Shown: positions 26,801 through 36,181 of the stretch, one piece after another
How the letters are laid out: every line of letters starts with the position of its first letter
Position numbering within the stretch: position 1 is the stretch's first letter
Assembly (NCBI GenBank): GCA_003260075.1
Contig: QLIY01000392.1
Location: forward strand, 62,001-126,000
Source: Phallusia mammillata
Lineage: Eukaryota; Chordata; Ascidiacea; Phlebobranchia; Ascidiidae
Length of the DNA: 64,000 nt
Direction of reading: 5' to 3'
Program-made: the position numbers and the translations under genes
Notes under the pieces: model-generated
Databases searched by the model: none
The model's input: only the letters and a program-made list of their open reading frames with translations
What the model was told of the DNA's origin: nothing

Positions 26801-27413
26801 CTGAAATCATTCGATACCATAGATACCGAGTACCGGGTACTCGTCCCATCACTAGTAAAAGGTGTTAGGATTTTTTAGCACACAAAGCTGGTGGTCATTG
26901 CGATCACGTGAGGGAATTTTGGAAACAACCTGACTATTCCTTGTTGAATTTACGTTGTTTGGCATTGCAGTTTGATCGCCTGAAAAACATGTTTAATTTT
27001 AAATCATAAAATTTTCACAGAAACACGGCAAGGTAAACGAAAGTCGGTGGCAGGAGTAAGGAGTGGCGATCTTCGTAAACAGAACAAGGCGATCTCATCT
27101 GCAGTCATTCGTCCGCCCGAGGTGTACGTCACTCCCGCATCTGCTTCACAACCGAACGCCCAGAAACAAAACTACCCGCTTTCTCCCCCCCCCCGATCTT
27201 CGTAAACAGAACAAGGTGATCTCATCTGCAGTCATTCGTCCGCCCGAGGTGTACGTCACTCCCGTATCTGCTTCACAACCGAACGCCCAGAAACAAAACT
27301 ATCCGCTTTCAGCGAGAGACTCGATTGCTGGCCAAGGGCGCAATATCTCAACTAAGGGTGGGATTCATTCCACTACTTCGCGACCAGTAGTTACGCCAGT
27401 TGGGACAACCTGA
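20900..27413 (+). CDS. CCDC175-like long coiled-coil protein; last exon broken by a C-tract duplication
   Basis: Nineteen exons: 20900-21011, 21131-21207, 21270-21381, 21441-21654, 21761-21914, 22103-22158, 22221-22284, 22386-22495, 22779-22860, 22934-23070, 23135-23245, 23668-23739, 23825-23960, 24203-24389, 24517-24680, 24882-25034, 25305-25466, 26043-26190, 27021-27413. Phases all agree. The product is nearly continuous heptad coiled coil of about 838 aa with a basic Ser/Thr-rich tail. Colinear resemblance to vertebrate CCDC175 is seen around ILPDKYRKEMEDAV (vertebrate LPNSIKRELEECV), the following coiled coil and INE/LNETRDALRD; this comparison is from memory. The function of CCDC175 is not established; it is largely testis-associated in mammals. 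The last exon contains a 117-bp direct duplication with a 10-C tract that shifts the frame to a stop. Removing 127 bp restores an open frame ending ...PVVTPVGTT. Confidence 0.7.
25045..25254. repeat. Direct duplication (~100 bp) with C10 at the junction
   Basis: Copies 25045-25143 and 25155-25253 differ at only a few bases; the C run 25145-25154 lies exactly between them. It is intronic in the CCDC175-like gene. Confidence 0.9.
26267..26854. mobile_element. hAT-like element with internal C-tract junctions
   Basis: Left end TAGTGATACGACGATTCC and right end ACTCGTCCCATCACTA are inverted with mismatches, flanked by similar octamers GTAAAGGG (26259-26266) and GTAAAAGG (26855-26862). It lies in the last intron of the CCDC175-like gene. 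Internally it carries a ~107-bp direct duplication around C11 (26442-26452) and an inverted repeat around C12 (26700-26711). Confidence 0.6.
26334..26559. repeat. Direct duplication (~107 bp) with C11 at the junction
   Basis: Copies 26334-26441 and 26453-26559 are almost identical (small indel and one transition); the C run is 26442-26452. Confidence 0.9.
27068..27311. repeat. Direct duplication (117 bp) with C10 inside a coding exon
   Basis: Copies 27068-27184 and 27195-27311 differ by a few substitutions. The C run 27185-27194 separates them. Total inserted length is 127 bp, not a multiple of three, so the reading frame is broken in the last exon of the CCDC175-like gene. Confidence 0.92.
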
Positions 27414-27973
27414 TATTAGCAAGTAAGGTATCGCCACTGTGCTGTTGATTGTTGTTGATTACGCATTTTCATCCTTTACCCCATAAAAAAGAAGCGTGTC
27501 TATGACGTAAAACCAGTGTTAGAAATTACACGAATTTTCCTGATTTCAATATTCCGCCCACGTCCTTTGTATTTTTTTGTTCAGTTTTGTAAGAAACGTA
27601 ATTTTTTTTCTCAATTTGCTACAATTACCTAAAACTTTTGCAGTGTTCACAAACTGATATTACCATATCGTTTTTAGTCACATTAATGACAGGTGCTCGT
27701 TTAACATTCACTAATTTTTTTGTTTATTGCTATATTTGTTTGCATTTGTAATTATATATGTACTGCCGTCCTGGGTGTCAGTCGTTGTTGTCCTGCGAAT
27801 AAAATTTACTCGTATAAACCGTAGTCACGTTGGCCTTAAAACCCAACGAAAACATCGTACAAAAGCATTTGCAGACAAGGCAAAGTTGATGTTTTCAGTT
27901 AATAATTGTCGACACAAAGTCACCAACGAGAAAAAGTACGTTGTAAACTTGGAGGTCAGAATCAAGTGTAAAT

Positions 27974-28285
27974 TCAATTCGTATTTTGTTTCTTCATATC
28001 ATTATCAACTTGATTTTCCTCAGGTAGCAGTGCTCGATTTTCTGGGTTGGTTTCATCAGAGGGTGTTAATATTGACAACTTCAAAGTGCTATTTTTTAAA
28101 TACAACTTACGATTCTTTTTTCGACTAAGTGCATCAACGTGGGAAAAACTGTCAAGCAATTCTTTAATTCGAATCCAAGTTCCCTGCAGCTTATTACCAC
28201 GTCCTCCCACTCTTTTCTGCACAAAAGATGATGTTGGAAAAGTTTTTATGCAGATGATTTTTGGTTTTCGTGAACTCGAAACCAT
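27974..28285 (-). CDS. Small open frame of unknown function (tentative)
   Basis: A frame of about 103 codons starting MVSSSRKPKIICIKTFP, basic and with a helical, polar C-terminal half. It lies just downstream of the terminal exon of the minus-strand coiled-coil gene and convergent with the CCDC175-like gene. Composition looks protein-like (few Cys or Trp, balanced charges), and it spans the junction between unique and duplicated DNA in copy 1. In copy 2 its 5' part is also present but cut at the C tract. I cannot connect it in frame to either neighbour, and no domain was recognised. It may be a separate short gene, an alternative last exon, or chance. Confidence 0.3.
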   Translation of the reverse strand: MVSSSRKPKIICIKTFPTSSFVQKRVGGRGNKLQGTWIRIKELLDSFSHVDALSRKKNRKLYLKNSTLKLSILTPSDETNPENRALLPEENQVDNDMKKQNTN

Positions 28286-29694
28286 TTTGTGCATTTACAT
28301 TATTACTTTTTTACATTACAAAATTGTTTTGAATTTGTTCATAATTTTATGATGGCAAAAAAAGTAATCATTTTTTATCGCAATCGAAACGGAACACACA
28401 TTTTTAACACGTTTCAAAAGATTTCTATTTTATCTATAATCCCAATGGCAAAATGGTTTTACCTTCAACTTTTCAAGTTTACATCTAATTGCACTGTCCC
28501 TTATATCGGCCACTTTTGTCATTTGAACTTCATCCATCACCAGATTCCTCAATTCGTGTCGCAGGTCTTCCCTAACCACTTCGTAAAAATCTAACGCTTG
28601 CCGCATTAAAAGAATGTCTGCGTTGTCATCTGTAAGCCAAAGGTTTGCTTGTTTGTGGGGATTGGCAAAGCAATATTTGCAACACAACTGGTAAAATATC
28701 ATACGTCGCACAAGCCTCTGTAATTTTCTGCACTTCGCGTCAAAATTTACACTGTTATTGTGTAAATATAGGTGCAATTTGAGCCTTTCATAGATCTTTC
28801 CACCGATGTAATTAAGGTCCGTTTTCCCACTTTGAATGTGCTGAAGTGTAGCCTTGTTTACTTCAACCAGTTGTTTCTTCGTTGCTTCCCTGGGTTCTGA
28901 CAAGTCTTAAAAAAAAACGTTTTGTCTATAGAATGGTTTGTACCCCCCCCCCCGTCCTCCCACTCTTTTCTGCACAAAAGATGATGTTGGAAAAGTTTTT
29001 TTGCAGATGATTTTTGGTTTTCGTGAACTCGAAACCATTTTGTGCATTTACATTATTACTTTTTTACATTACAAAATTGTTTTGAATTTGTTCATAATTT
29101 TATGATGGCAAAAAAAGTAATCATTTTTTATCGCAATCGAAACGGAACACACATTTTTAACACGTTTCAAAAGATTTCTATTTTATCTATAATCCCAATG
29201 GCAAAATGGTTTTACCTTCAACTTTTCAAGTTTACATCTAATTGCACTGTCCCTTATATCGGCCACTTTTGTCATTTGAACTTCATCCATCACCAGATTC
29301 CTCAATTCGTGTCGCAGGTCTTCCCTAACCACTTCGTAAAAATCTAACGCTTGCCGCATTAAAAGAATGTCTGCGTTGTCATCTGTAAGCCAAAGGTTTG
29401 CTTGTTTGTGGGGATTGGCAAAGCAATATTTGCAACACAACTGGTAAAATATCATACGTCGCACAAGCCTCTGTAATTTTCTGCACTTCGCGTCAAAATT
29501 TACACTGTTATTGTGTAAATATAGGTGCAATTTGAGCCTTTCATAGATCTTTCCACCGATGTAATTAAGGTCCGTTTTCCCACTTTGAATGTGCTGAAGT
29601 TTAGCCTTGTTTACTTCAACCAGTTGTTTTTTCGTTGCTTCTCTGGGTTCTGACAAGTCTTAAAAAAAACGTTTTGTCTATACAATGGTTTGTA
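28201..29694. repeat. Direct duplication (~742 bp) with C11 at the junction
   Basis: Copies 28201-28942 and 28954-29694 are nearly identical with a few substitutions and one-base indels; the C run is 28943-28953. Each copy contains the complete terminal exon of the minus-strand coiled-coil gene, so the exon appears twice (28430-28905 and 29183-29658). Confidence 0.93.
28430..28905 (-). pseudogene. Second copy of the terminal exon of the coiled-coil gene
   Basis: A 158-codon frame nearly identical to 29183-29658, with a Thr for Lys change near its start. It lies downstream of the first stop codon, so it cannot be used in the same mRNA except by alternative splicing. Best read as the other allele placed in tandem by the C-tract junction. 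Confidence 0.6.
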
Positions 29695-32600
29695 TTTATA
29701 GCAAAAGTTTTTGGGAGCTAATTTAATTTCAACCATTGGGTTCTGACAAATGAACTTTTTCCCAGATACCTCCAATCCGATGTTTGCATGCGACAATTCC
29801 ATCTTGCAAATCCTTAATGGTGCGGTTTTTTTGAACCAGTTGGTCACGCGTTACTTTGTACACACTTGATGTTTTCCTAAACCTTTCCAAAACGTCGTTG
29901 TATTTTGGTTCAAGCTCCTTTTTTGCCTCACTCAGTTGGGCGACCAGAACCTTTTCAAAAGATCTTGTTAAGTTTTAAATCACATGGAACTAATGAGGTA
30001 AGCCCAAAAGTTTTAAATTACGCCAAATCAACGTCACTCATAAACCATTGGTGCCGGGTTCCGGCGCACAGCTTTTCAAGAAAAATATATAAATTCAACC
30101 AATTTATCATTTGCTTGCTAAACGTTTCGAAGTATGTGTTTAAAAGAATTTTGCTTCAATTCGATAAAATATAGTAAAAGTTAAGTATAACTGGTCGGTT
30201 ACATTTTCTCGTCTTTCTTAACTTTGCACAAGCACAGCAGGGTTTGTCAACATTTCAAATTAAATGTTTATACCTTATTTTCATCAATACTATCTTGTAA
30301 AGCGCCCACGGTATATGTGAGGTCTTTCTTCATTTTGTGCATGATTTTGGTTTGTTCCGATAATCGCAAAGCACATCCCGCTTCTTGAATTTGCAATCCT
30401 TCAATTTCAGCCCTAAGCAACTCTATTTCTCCCTCATATGCTACATGTCGCCGCCTAAATGGACAGACATGAATTATTTGTTGTGTGCAGTGGTTTATTA
30501 ACTTATTTGAAAACGGGATATTGTTTGCCCTGGTTGTTATGTGAAGTTTTTAATACAAGATCTAAAACATAGTTGGTTGAAGTATTTTGGTGGCAAAGTG
30601 TCTGTTATGAATTAAAATATCACTTGTCATTTTCATTCTGATCGAAATTAATAGTTTAATTTGTTTAAAGTCCCATCCATATGCAGCATAATTGAAAAGC
30701 GAAAGAGATATGACAAGTGCCCACCTGTTTTCATCGATGGCGCTATCAGAGCGCTCGAAAAAATGCAACATTGTTTCATTCCACCTTTCAAGTATCATCC
30801 AAGAGTTTTTCCACGCCTGTTTGGCTTCTTTTCTAAGATTGAGGCCAATATTTGACATACATTTTTTTACGTCAAAACAAAAAGTCTATTGCATACTTCA
30901 GCATGACTTGTACTTGTAAATCTTCAGTTAACTTTTGCAATTCTTTCTCGTAACGTCTTTCCATTTGTTCTCGATTTCCAGCAATAACTATCAAACGTTC
31001 TTTCAGCTTCATTTTTTCCGATCTGGCTGTCGCGAGGTCAGACATAACCATGTTGGCCTGTCGACCATATCAGTTACTATAATCACACACTCGAGATTGT
31101 TTCACATTGGTGCAAACCAGGTTGTTTGTTTCTGTTAATGCGTTTCGCCCTCTTCTGTTTCGATTTCGGGCATTTTGGAGTTGAAAACGGCTCTTTTCGG
31201 CTCTTTCCCCCAGAGCCTGTTTTTCAATCGAAATTATTTCTTTGTCCCGATGTGATTCTCTTGCTTCCATTAAAGTCTGCTCGTTCAAAGCTGTGACGTT
31301 TCGAATACGTTCCTGAATTGAAAATTCGTCATCCTTTACCAATTGCATTTGTCATTGACCAGTTACTTTATAATCGCTTCTATCTCCCCCCCCCCTTTCG
31401 AATACGTTCCTGAATTGAAAATTCGTCATCCTTTACCAATTGCGTTTGTCATTGACCATTGTTACTTTATAATCGCTTCTATCCCTTTCCATTCTCATTC
31501 GCAGTGCTTTAATCTCATTTCGAAGCTGGTCCTGAAGACGTATCTTGGACGCTACTTTACGTTGAAGTGCAGAAGACTGACGACAATAAACACGCATCAA
31601 AACGTGACCCTTAAAGTTCCAACGATTCCATTTTACTTACCTGTTTCTTTAGACTATTGTACTTCGCTTCTTCTTTTTGTAAACTCTCAGTTGCTTTTTT
31701 ATTTCGTGCCTGGGACCATCGAATTTCTGTCTGTATTGAATCCAACTCAGATTTTGCCAAATTAGTCGATTTGTCTTGTTCATTAATCTAAAAGAAAAAA
31801 GTTAGAAATTCTGCTTATTTTTGGATTTGGGTATCGTGCCTTTTCCTTCCACTTGTCTGCTTCCTCTTTTACTTTGTTAGCTTCAATACTGAACTGTCTC
31901 CAATAGTTCTCGATGTCCTGTATAAAATCTTTAGCCTCATCAGTAAGGGCAGCAGCACGCTGATGCGTTTCAATAGTTTTGCACCTGTGTTAATATAAAA
32001 AAACACGTTTATTGACAACTCTTGAAAATCACGCTAAACATTTTTCTTGCGAAATCTAAACAAGACCAAATGGTGTGAAACACACAATTAAGTGATTACC
32101 AATTTTTTTTACGACATTTGAGTCAAACGGCAATTAGCCGTTTGTGGTGCCTGTTTCTTTTTCGAAAGTGAAGAGGAACCAGTTAAGTTATTCGGAATTC
32201 GTACTCACCAGTGTATTATTGCCCCTTTGTGAAACCCAGGTTTCACAGACCATTGATTTAGAGATAAATAAATTAGAGGCCTCTAATTTACCAAAAGGTT
32301 TCAATTTGGGCTTAGAATTACCACGTACTGGCAGAATAAAAAACATTGTGTGGCAAGTTTTGATTTACCTTACCATGTTCTTCTGCTTTACGCCTTTTGA
32401 AACAAGGTACTGCTGTACACAAATGTAATGAATTCTCTTTTACCGTGTTTCGTTGACTTCGATTTGTAGTTGCGCCTTTTTTTTCATGGCTACGCACATC
32501 ATTCCACATAGCTGTGGCCAGATTCGTTTAGCCTCATCCGCTTTGATCAATAACGTCTCGTTTTCACGCTTGAGCCTTTGGTATTGCTGGTGCACAAACA

Positions 32601-34101
32601 CGGTTAAAAAATATGGGTAAAGCTTGGGGCTATATGTTTTAAAGCAGATTTAACATAACTAAGCTTCAGAAAAAAATCCCGGCTAACATTCTAAGGACAA
32701 ATGTTTGATGCTGCAAATATCATCCATCATTATGTCGTCTATGGTCACAATACAGATTTTGCAAAGTATTTTTTTATCGATTTTGTAACGATAACCCGTT
32801 TTGTGAAGCTTTATCATTTTTTCAAGAATAAAAACAGGATTTTCAAGTTGTATGTTGAAATCATCCCTCAAAGACAAACATTTTTAGATCTGCCCTTTTC
32901 TGCGCGACCTGGTAACAAATGCTGCGGGCCCCTATATAGCCTACACCAGGGCTACTCAAATGGCGGGCCGCTGTCCATATCCGGAACTTTGGGTCCTGGA
33001 TGTGGACCGCGGCGGTGGTTTGATTACGGCTACATACACTATCGATTGTGTGTTAATTACTTGATCATTGCTATGTCGTGGCGTTTTTTAAACTGGGGTC
33101 CGCATATAGCGATTGATTGGGGTGATGCGAGGGGGCTTTAAAGTTTTTGCAAAATCGTATGTAAGGTCCGATTGTTCAACTGTGACGAAAAAACGGTCCC
33201 ATTATTTCCCCATACAATTAACAAAATGGCAGTTGTTTGCGCAAAATTGTATCTGTGATGTAATAATTTTGACAAATAGCTTCATCTTGGACCGCGATTC
33301 TCCCTAGTTGCTATAACCGAAATTGCCTAAAACATGTTACATTTGCATTACTAAGAAAAGTGTTCGGACCTTTGGTAAATTTTACCTTTCCTATCCGGAC
33401 CTTTGACAAAACTACTTGAGTAGCCCTCTGGCGTACACTTTCGCACGAGTACTAAGACAAGAGACATTAGATTTCATGACGTCAAGTAGATGAGTGATTT
33501 TTCCAACACCTTTGCGTTCACACTCTATAAACTGCACTTAAATTCCATTCTTACCTCATCGACAACCCGCACTTCTTGGTGAATATCGTCCGTAGCTTTG
33601 TGGAGTTCCGAGATAAAATCAGAGTTCTGCTGTTTCGCGGAGGATACAGCGTTTGCCTATGAAAAAACAAAAGCGTACTTTCGACGATCTTAGCGCCTGT
33701 AACCTAAATGTACTAACCATTTCATCATCATTGTATAACTGAAAGGATTTGCGTTTGTTTCGTAAAACCCCAACTTTTATGGTTGTTTCTTCCAGCTCAT
33801 CGACCAGTGAGTTTCTTTCGCTTGACAATTCAGTTATGCAATCAATTAAGCCCTGAATATGTTCCTGAGCATTTTCAACTAAAACAACACAGGCTATTTG
33901 TGTTTGAATACAAATGAAATCTTACAAACCCGAGTGACACAACAAATGTGACGTTGAAAGGCACATCTACTTTGCTTTGCTTTTAAACAATAAAAGGTAA
34001 CTCAAGTTTATTGTTTTCAAGAGGACTAAAGTACCGTTACTTGACTTGAGTTGTTCAATCAAAGCAACTTGTAAACTTTCGTAATTACTCGGACGATTCA
34101 T
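29183..34101 (-). CDS. Large coiled-coil protein, family not identified
   Basis: Thirteen exons, complement(34041-34101, 33718-33878, 33555-33656, 32444-32586, 31840-31984, 31641-31787, 31466-31576, 31118-31312, 30897-31057, 30725-30832, 30274-30454, 29770-29950, 29183-29658), give 723 aa. It starts MNRPSNYESLQVALIEQL. Most of the product is charged alpha-helical coiled coil. The last exon (158 codons) is different: KTDLNYIGGKIYERLKLHLY, a Cys-rich patch (LCCKYCF), then ending PFCHWDYR. All phases close. One intron (31788-31839) must use a GC donor. I do not recognise the family. Its size and architecture resemble axonemal/CCDC proteins, and it sits beside DRC10 and a CCDC175-like gene, so a ciliary or sperm role is an inference from context only. 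The start is divergent from ATMIN. Confidence 0.72.
31299..31484. repeat. Direct duplication (~87 bp) with C10 at a splice acceptor
   Basis: Copies 31299-31385 and 31396-31484 flank the C run 31386-31395. Both include the 3' end of an intron and the start of exon 8 of the minus-strand coiled-coil gene. Only the 31312 acceptor leads into a full exon. Confidence 0.88.
32947..33430. mobile_element. Non-autonomous hAT element
   Basis: Inverted ends CAGGGCTACTCAAATGG and ACTTGAGTAGCCCTCTG, flanked by octamers GCCTACAC (32939-32946) and GCGTACAC (33431-33438), one mismatch. It is 484 bp long with no transposase frame, in an intron of the minus-strand coiled-coil gene. Confidence 0.82.
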
Positions 34102-34746
34102 TTCCGAAAAAATCAGCAAAAATGCTTTGCAGATAATATCAACTTGTGCCAAAAATGAAATTCTGGTCAAACAAAAGACTGTGTAAATGAGACAAAGGGG
34201 CTTTTGACATCACAATAATTCGTAAAGACCAAGGTTTAAGATTTAACATTTTTGTTGACCCTGGCAACCATATATTTATAACGCCCTCCACTTGATGTCA
34301 GGCTGTCGGTATTCGGCAAACTACTGCGCACTCCTGTTTGTGGAGAATAATTGGTTTGGTTGTTATTATGATTGGATGTTACGACTAATTAGGGTCTATT
34401 CCAGACACATTAATTTCTGATCAATACTTTAATGTACACCCCCCCCCCTTGGTTTGGTTGTTATTATGATTGGATGTTACGACTAATTAGGGTCTACTCC
34501 AGACACATTAATTTCTGATCAATACTTTAATGTACATCAAGGTCTTTAGATCAAGGCTGGAAGCAGCATAATTAAGCATTAAGGTGAAATTGATAACCAA
34601 TTTTGCTTCAAGTTTGTCCACTTGTGAAAAAAGGGTAACGGATGTTGTTTTAAAGTTAGGTTTTTTACTTGTTTTAAGTAACTAAATTTGCTGATTTAAT
34701 TGTAGAAGTTATATTCCAGTCATAGTCATTTTTCTAGAAATTTAAC
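34102..34746. promoter_or_regulatory. Divergent promoter region of coiled-coil gene and ATMIN
   Basis: A 645-bp interval between two head-to-head start codons. It contains an 88-bp direct duplication (34351-34438 and 34449-34536) with C10 at 34439-34448. The true promoter is probably shorter by about 98 bp. Confidence 0.55.
34351..34536. repeat. Direct duplication (88 bp) with C10 at the junction
   Basis: The two copies differ by about two transitions. The C run 34439-34448 separates them. Confidence 0.92.
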
Positions 34747-35931
34747 ATGGAAACTATTGCATCGAATGAAAAGCAATTTTCCTGCAAAACTTGCAGCAAA
34801 AAACTGTCAACCAAATATACCTTGAAACAGCATGAAAAATTATGTGTTGATACTCTACATTGCTCCTGCAAAGCAACATTTTCATCAAAAAGAGGAATGG
34901 CTTGCCATGTGCGCAGATACAAACATTTAATTCCAGAAAAGTTTATGTATTTGTTTAAAAGGTACAAACAGCCTGTACGAAATGTTGCATATAAAACTGC
35001 TTACTCATCAAGACGGATTTTACTGCCAAATAATCAAAAACGAAAAGTTAAAGTTTTGACCTTGAACAGTAGTAGCCTATTTGATCAGCAAAAACCAGGA
35101 TGTAGGACTTCATATGTGTGTTTTCCACCAATGAAAAAAATTGTCATGAACAATTTTGTGGTAGGTAATGACTCCACCAATAAGACTCCTTTACAAACCA
35201 AAGAGAATGGTACACATGGTGTACCTGACAGCATAAGTTGCAGGATGAAAAATCAAACTTGTATGACTGACATACCAAATAATTCTCAGTTTTCTGATGG
35301 GGTACTGAGGAATTCATTATGCCAAACTGACACTGTTCCACTACCTACAGCTGCTAAACATGTCTACAGTGAAACTCAAACCACACTTTCCTCTTTCGCT
35401 GGTTACAATCATGAATACACTGGGAAGACAGACAATGTGCTGTGCCAAACTGATGACATTTTACATGTCCTTGAAGTACCTCCAAATTATCATTCAATTT
35501 CAACCCAGGTTGAACATGACAGTCAAAGTCAAACCAACTTCCATGATGATTTTCAGTCATCAATGTTGGCAGAAACTCAGATTATACCAGCAAGTATTTC
35601 GTGCAACTTTACTAATGCAAGTACTGGGTCTAGTGAAAACCAACAGGCTTCAGTTCAAACACAAACTCGTAGCAGTGAACCATTCACCCAATGGAATGAT
35701 GTTGAAGTTTCTTTTCCATGTACCTCTAGTAACCAAGAAGTTATTAATGGATTGTGGAATGACACTCAAACACAAACTGAAAATCCTTGTTTTTGGAATG
35801 ACAACCGTGGGATACTAACAAACTCTTACACACAGACTTGCCTAAATGGAACTGAAAATGAAAGTGACTTATTTTCTCAGTTGTTTGATATTGAAACCCA
35901 AACAGATCCCAATTGGAATCTACCTTTGTAG
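34747..35931 (+). CDS. ATMIN: ATMIN/ASCIZ transcription factor with many DYNLL-binding motifs
   Basis: ASCIZ/ATMIN is a zinc-finger activator of the dynein light chain gene DYNLL1 whose product binds back to its TQT motifs, giving feedback; it is linked to ciliogenesis and DNA-damage signalling. This single-exon frame encodes 394 aa (human about 823). Two zinc fingers are visible: C13-x2-C16-x12-H29-x3-C33, then C39/C41 with H54 and H60. From about residue 190 to the end there are roughly ten TQT-like sites (CQTD, ETQTT, CQTD, STQVE, SQTN, ETQI, QTQT, TQTQTE, YTQTC, ETQTD), the DYNLL1 ligand consensus. The body between is basic, then Ser/Thr/Asn-rich and disordered. It has fewer zinc fingers than vertebrate ATMIN. 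It is head-to-head with the unidentified coiled-coil gene. Confidence 0.87.
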   Translation: METIASNEKQFSCKTCSKKLSTKYTLKQHEKLCVDTLHCSCKATFSSKRGMACHVRRYKHLIPEKFMYLFKRYKQPVRNVAYKTAYSSRRILLPNNQKRKVKVLTLNSSSLFDQQKPGCRTSYVCFPPMKKIVMNNFVVGNDSTNKTPLQTKENGTHGVPDSISCRMKNQTCMTDIPNNSQFSDGVLRNSLCQTDTVPLPTAAKHVYSETQTTLSSFAGYNHEYTGKTDNVLCQTDDILHVLEVPPNYHSISTQVEHDSQSQTNFHDDFQSSMLAETQIIPASISCNFTNASTGSSENQQASVQTQTRSSEPFTQWNDVEVSFPCTSSNQEVINGLWNDTQTQTENPCFWNDNRGILTNSYTQTCLNGTENESDLFSQLFDIETQTDPNWNLPL

Positions 35932-36181
35932 CTTTTTAGTGCTTGTATTTTGTTTACATAAAGTATATATATATTCATGTATTTTTGTTTTGTTTCTAAA
36001 TGCAGCATAACTGTGCCTAACCCCCCCCCCTGGTGTGTTGTCAGTTTATTTGTTCATTAAATGCAGCATGTTTTTTTTAAATATCCCCCCCCCCCCCTTT
36101 GTAGCTTTTTAGTGCTTGTATTTTGTTTACATAAAGTATATATTCATGTATTTTTGTTTTGTTTCTAAATGCAGCATAAAT
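35926..36181. repeat. Direct duplication interrupted by a transposed 54-bp fragment, two C tracts
   Basis: Order: copy A (35926-36019), C10 (36021-36030), a 54-bp piece (36031-36084), C13 (36085-36097), copy A' (36098-36180). The 54-bp piece matches 36386-36438, about 300 bp downstream in intron 1 of the next gene. Copies A and A' both contain the end of ATMIN and its 3' flank. Confidence 0.88.

Noticed and set aside
35360-35818. 152-codon frame on the plus strand within ATMIN
   Set aside because: Out-of-frame shadow of the ATMIN coding sequence.
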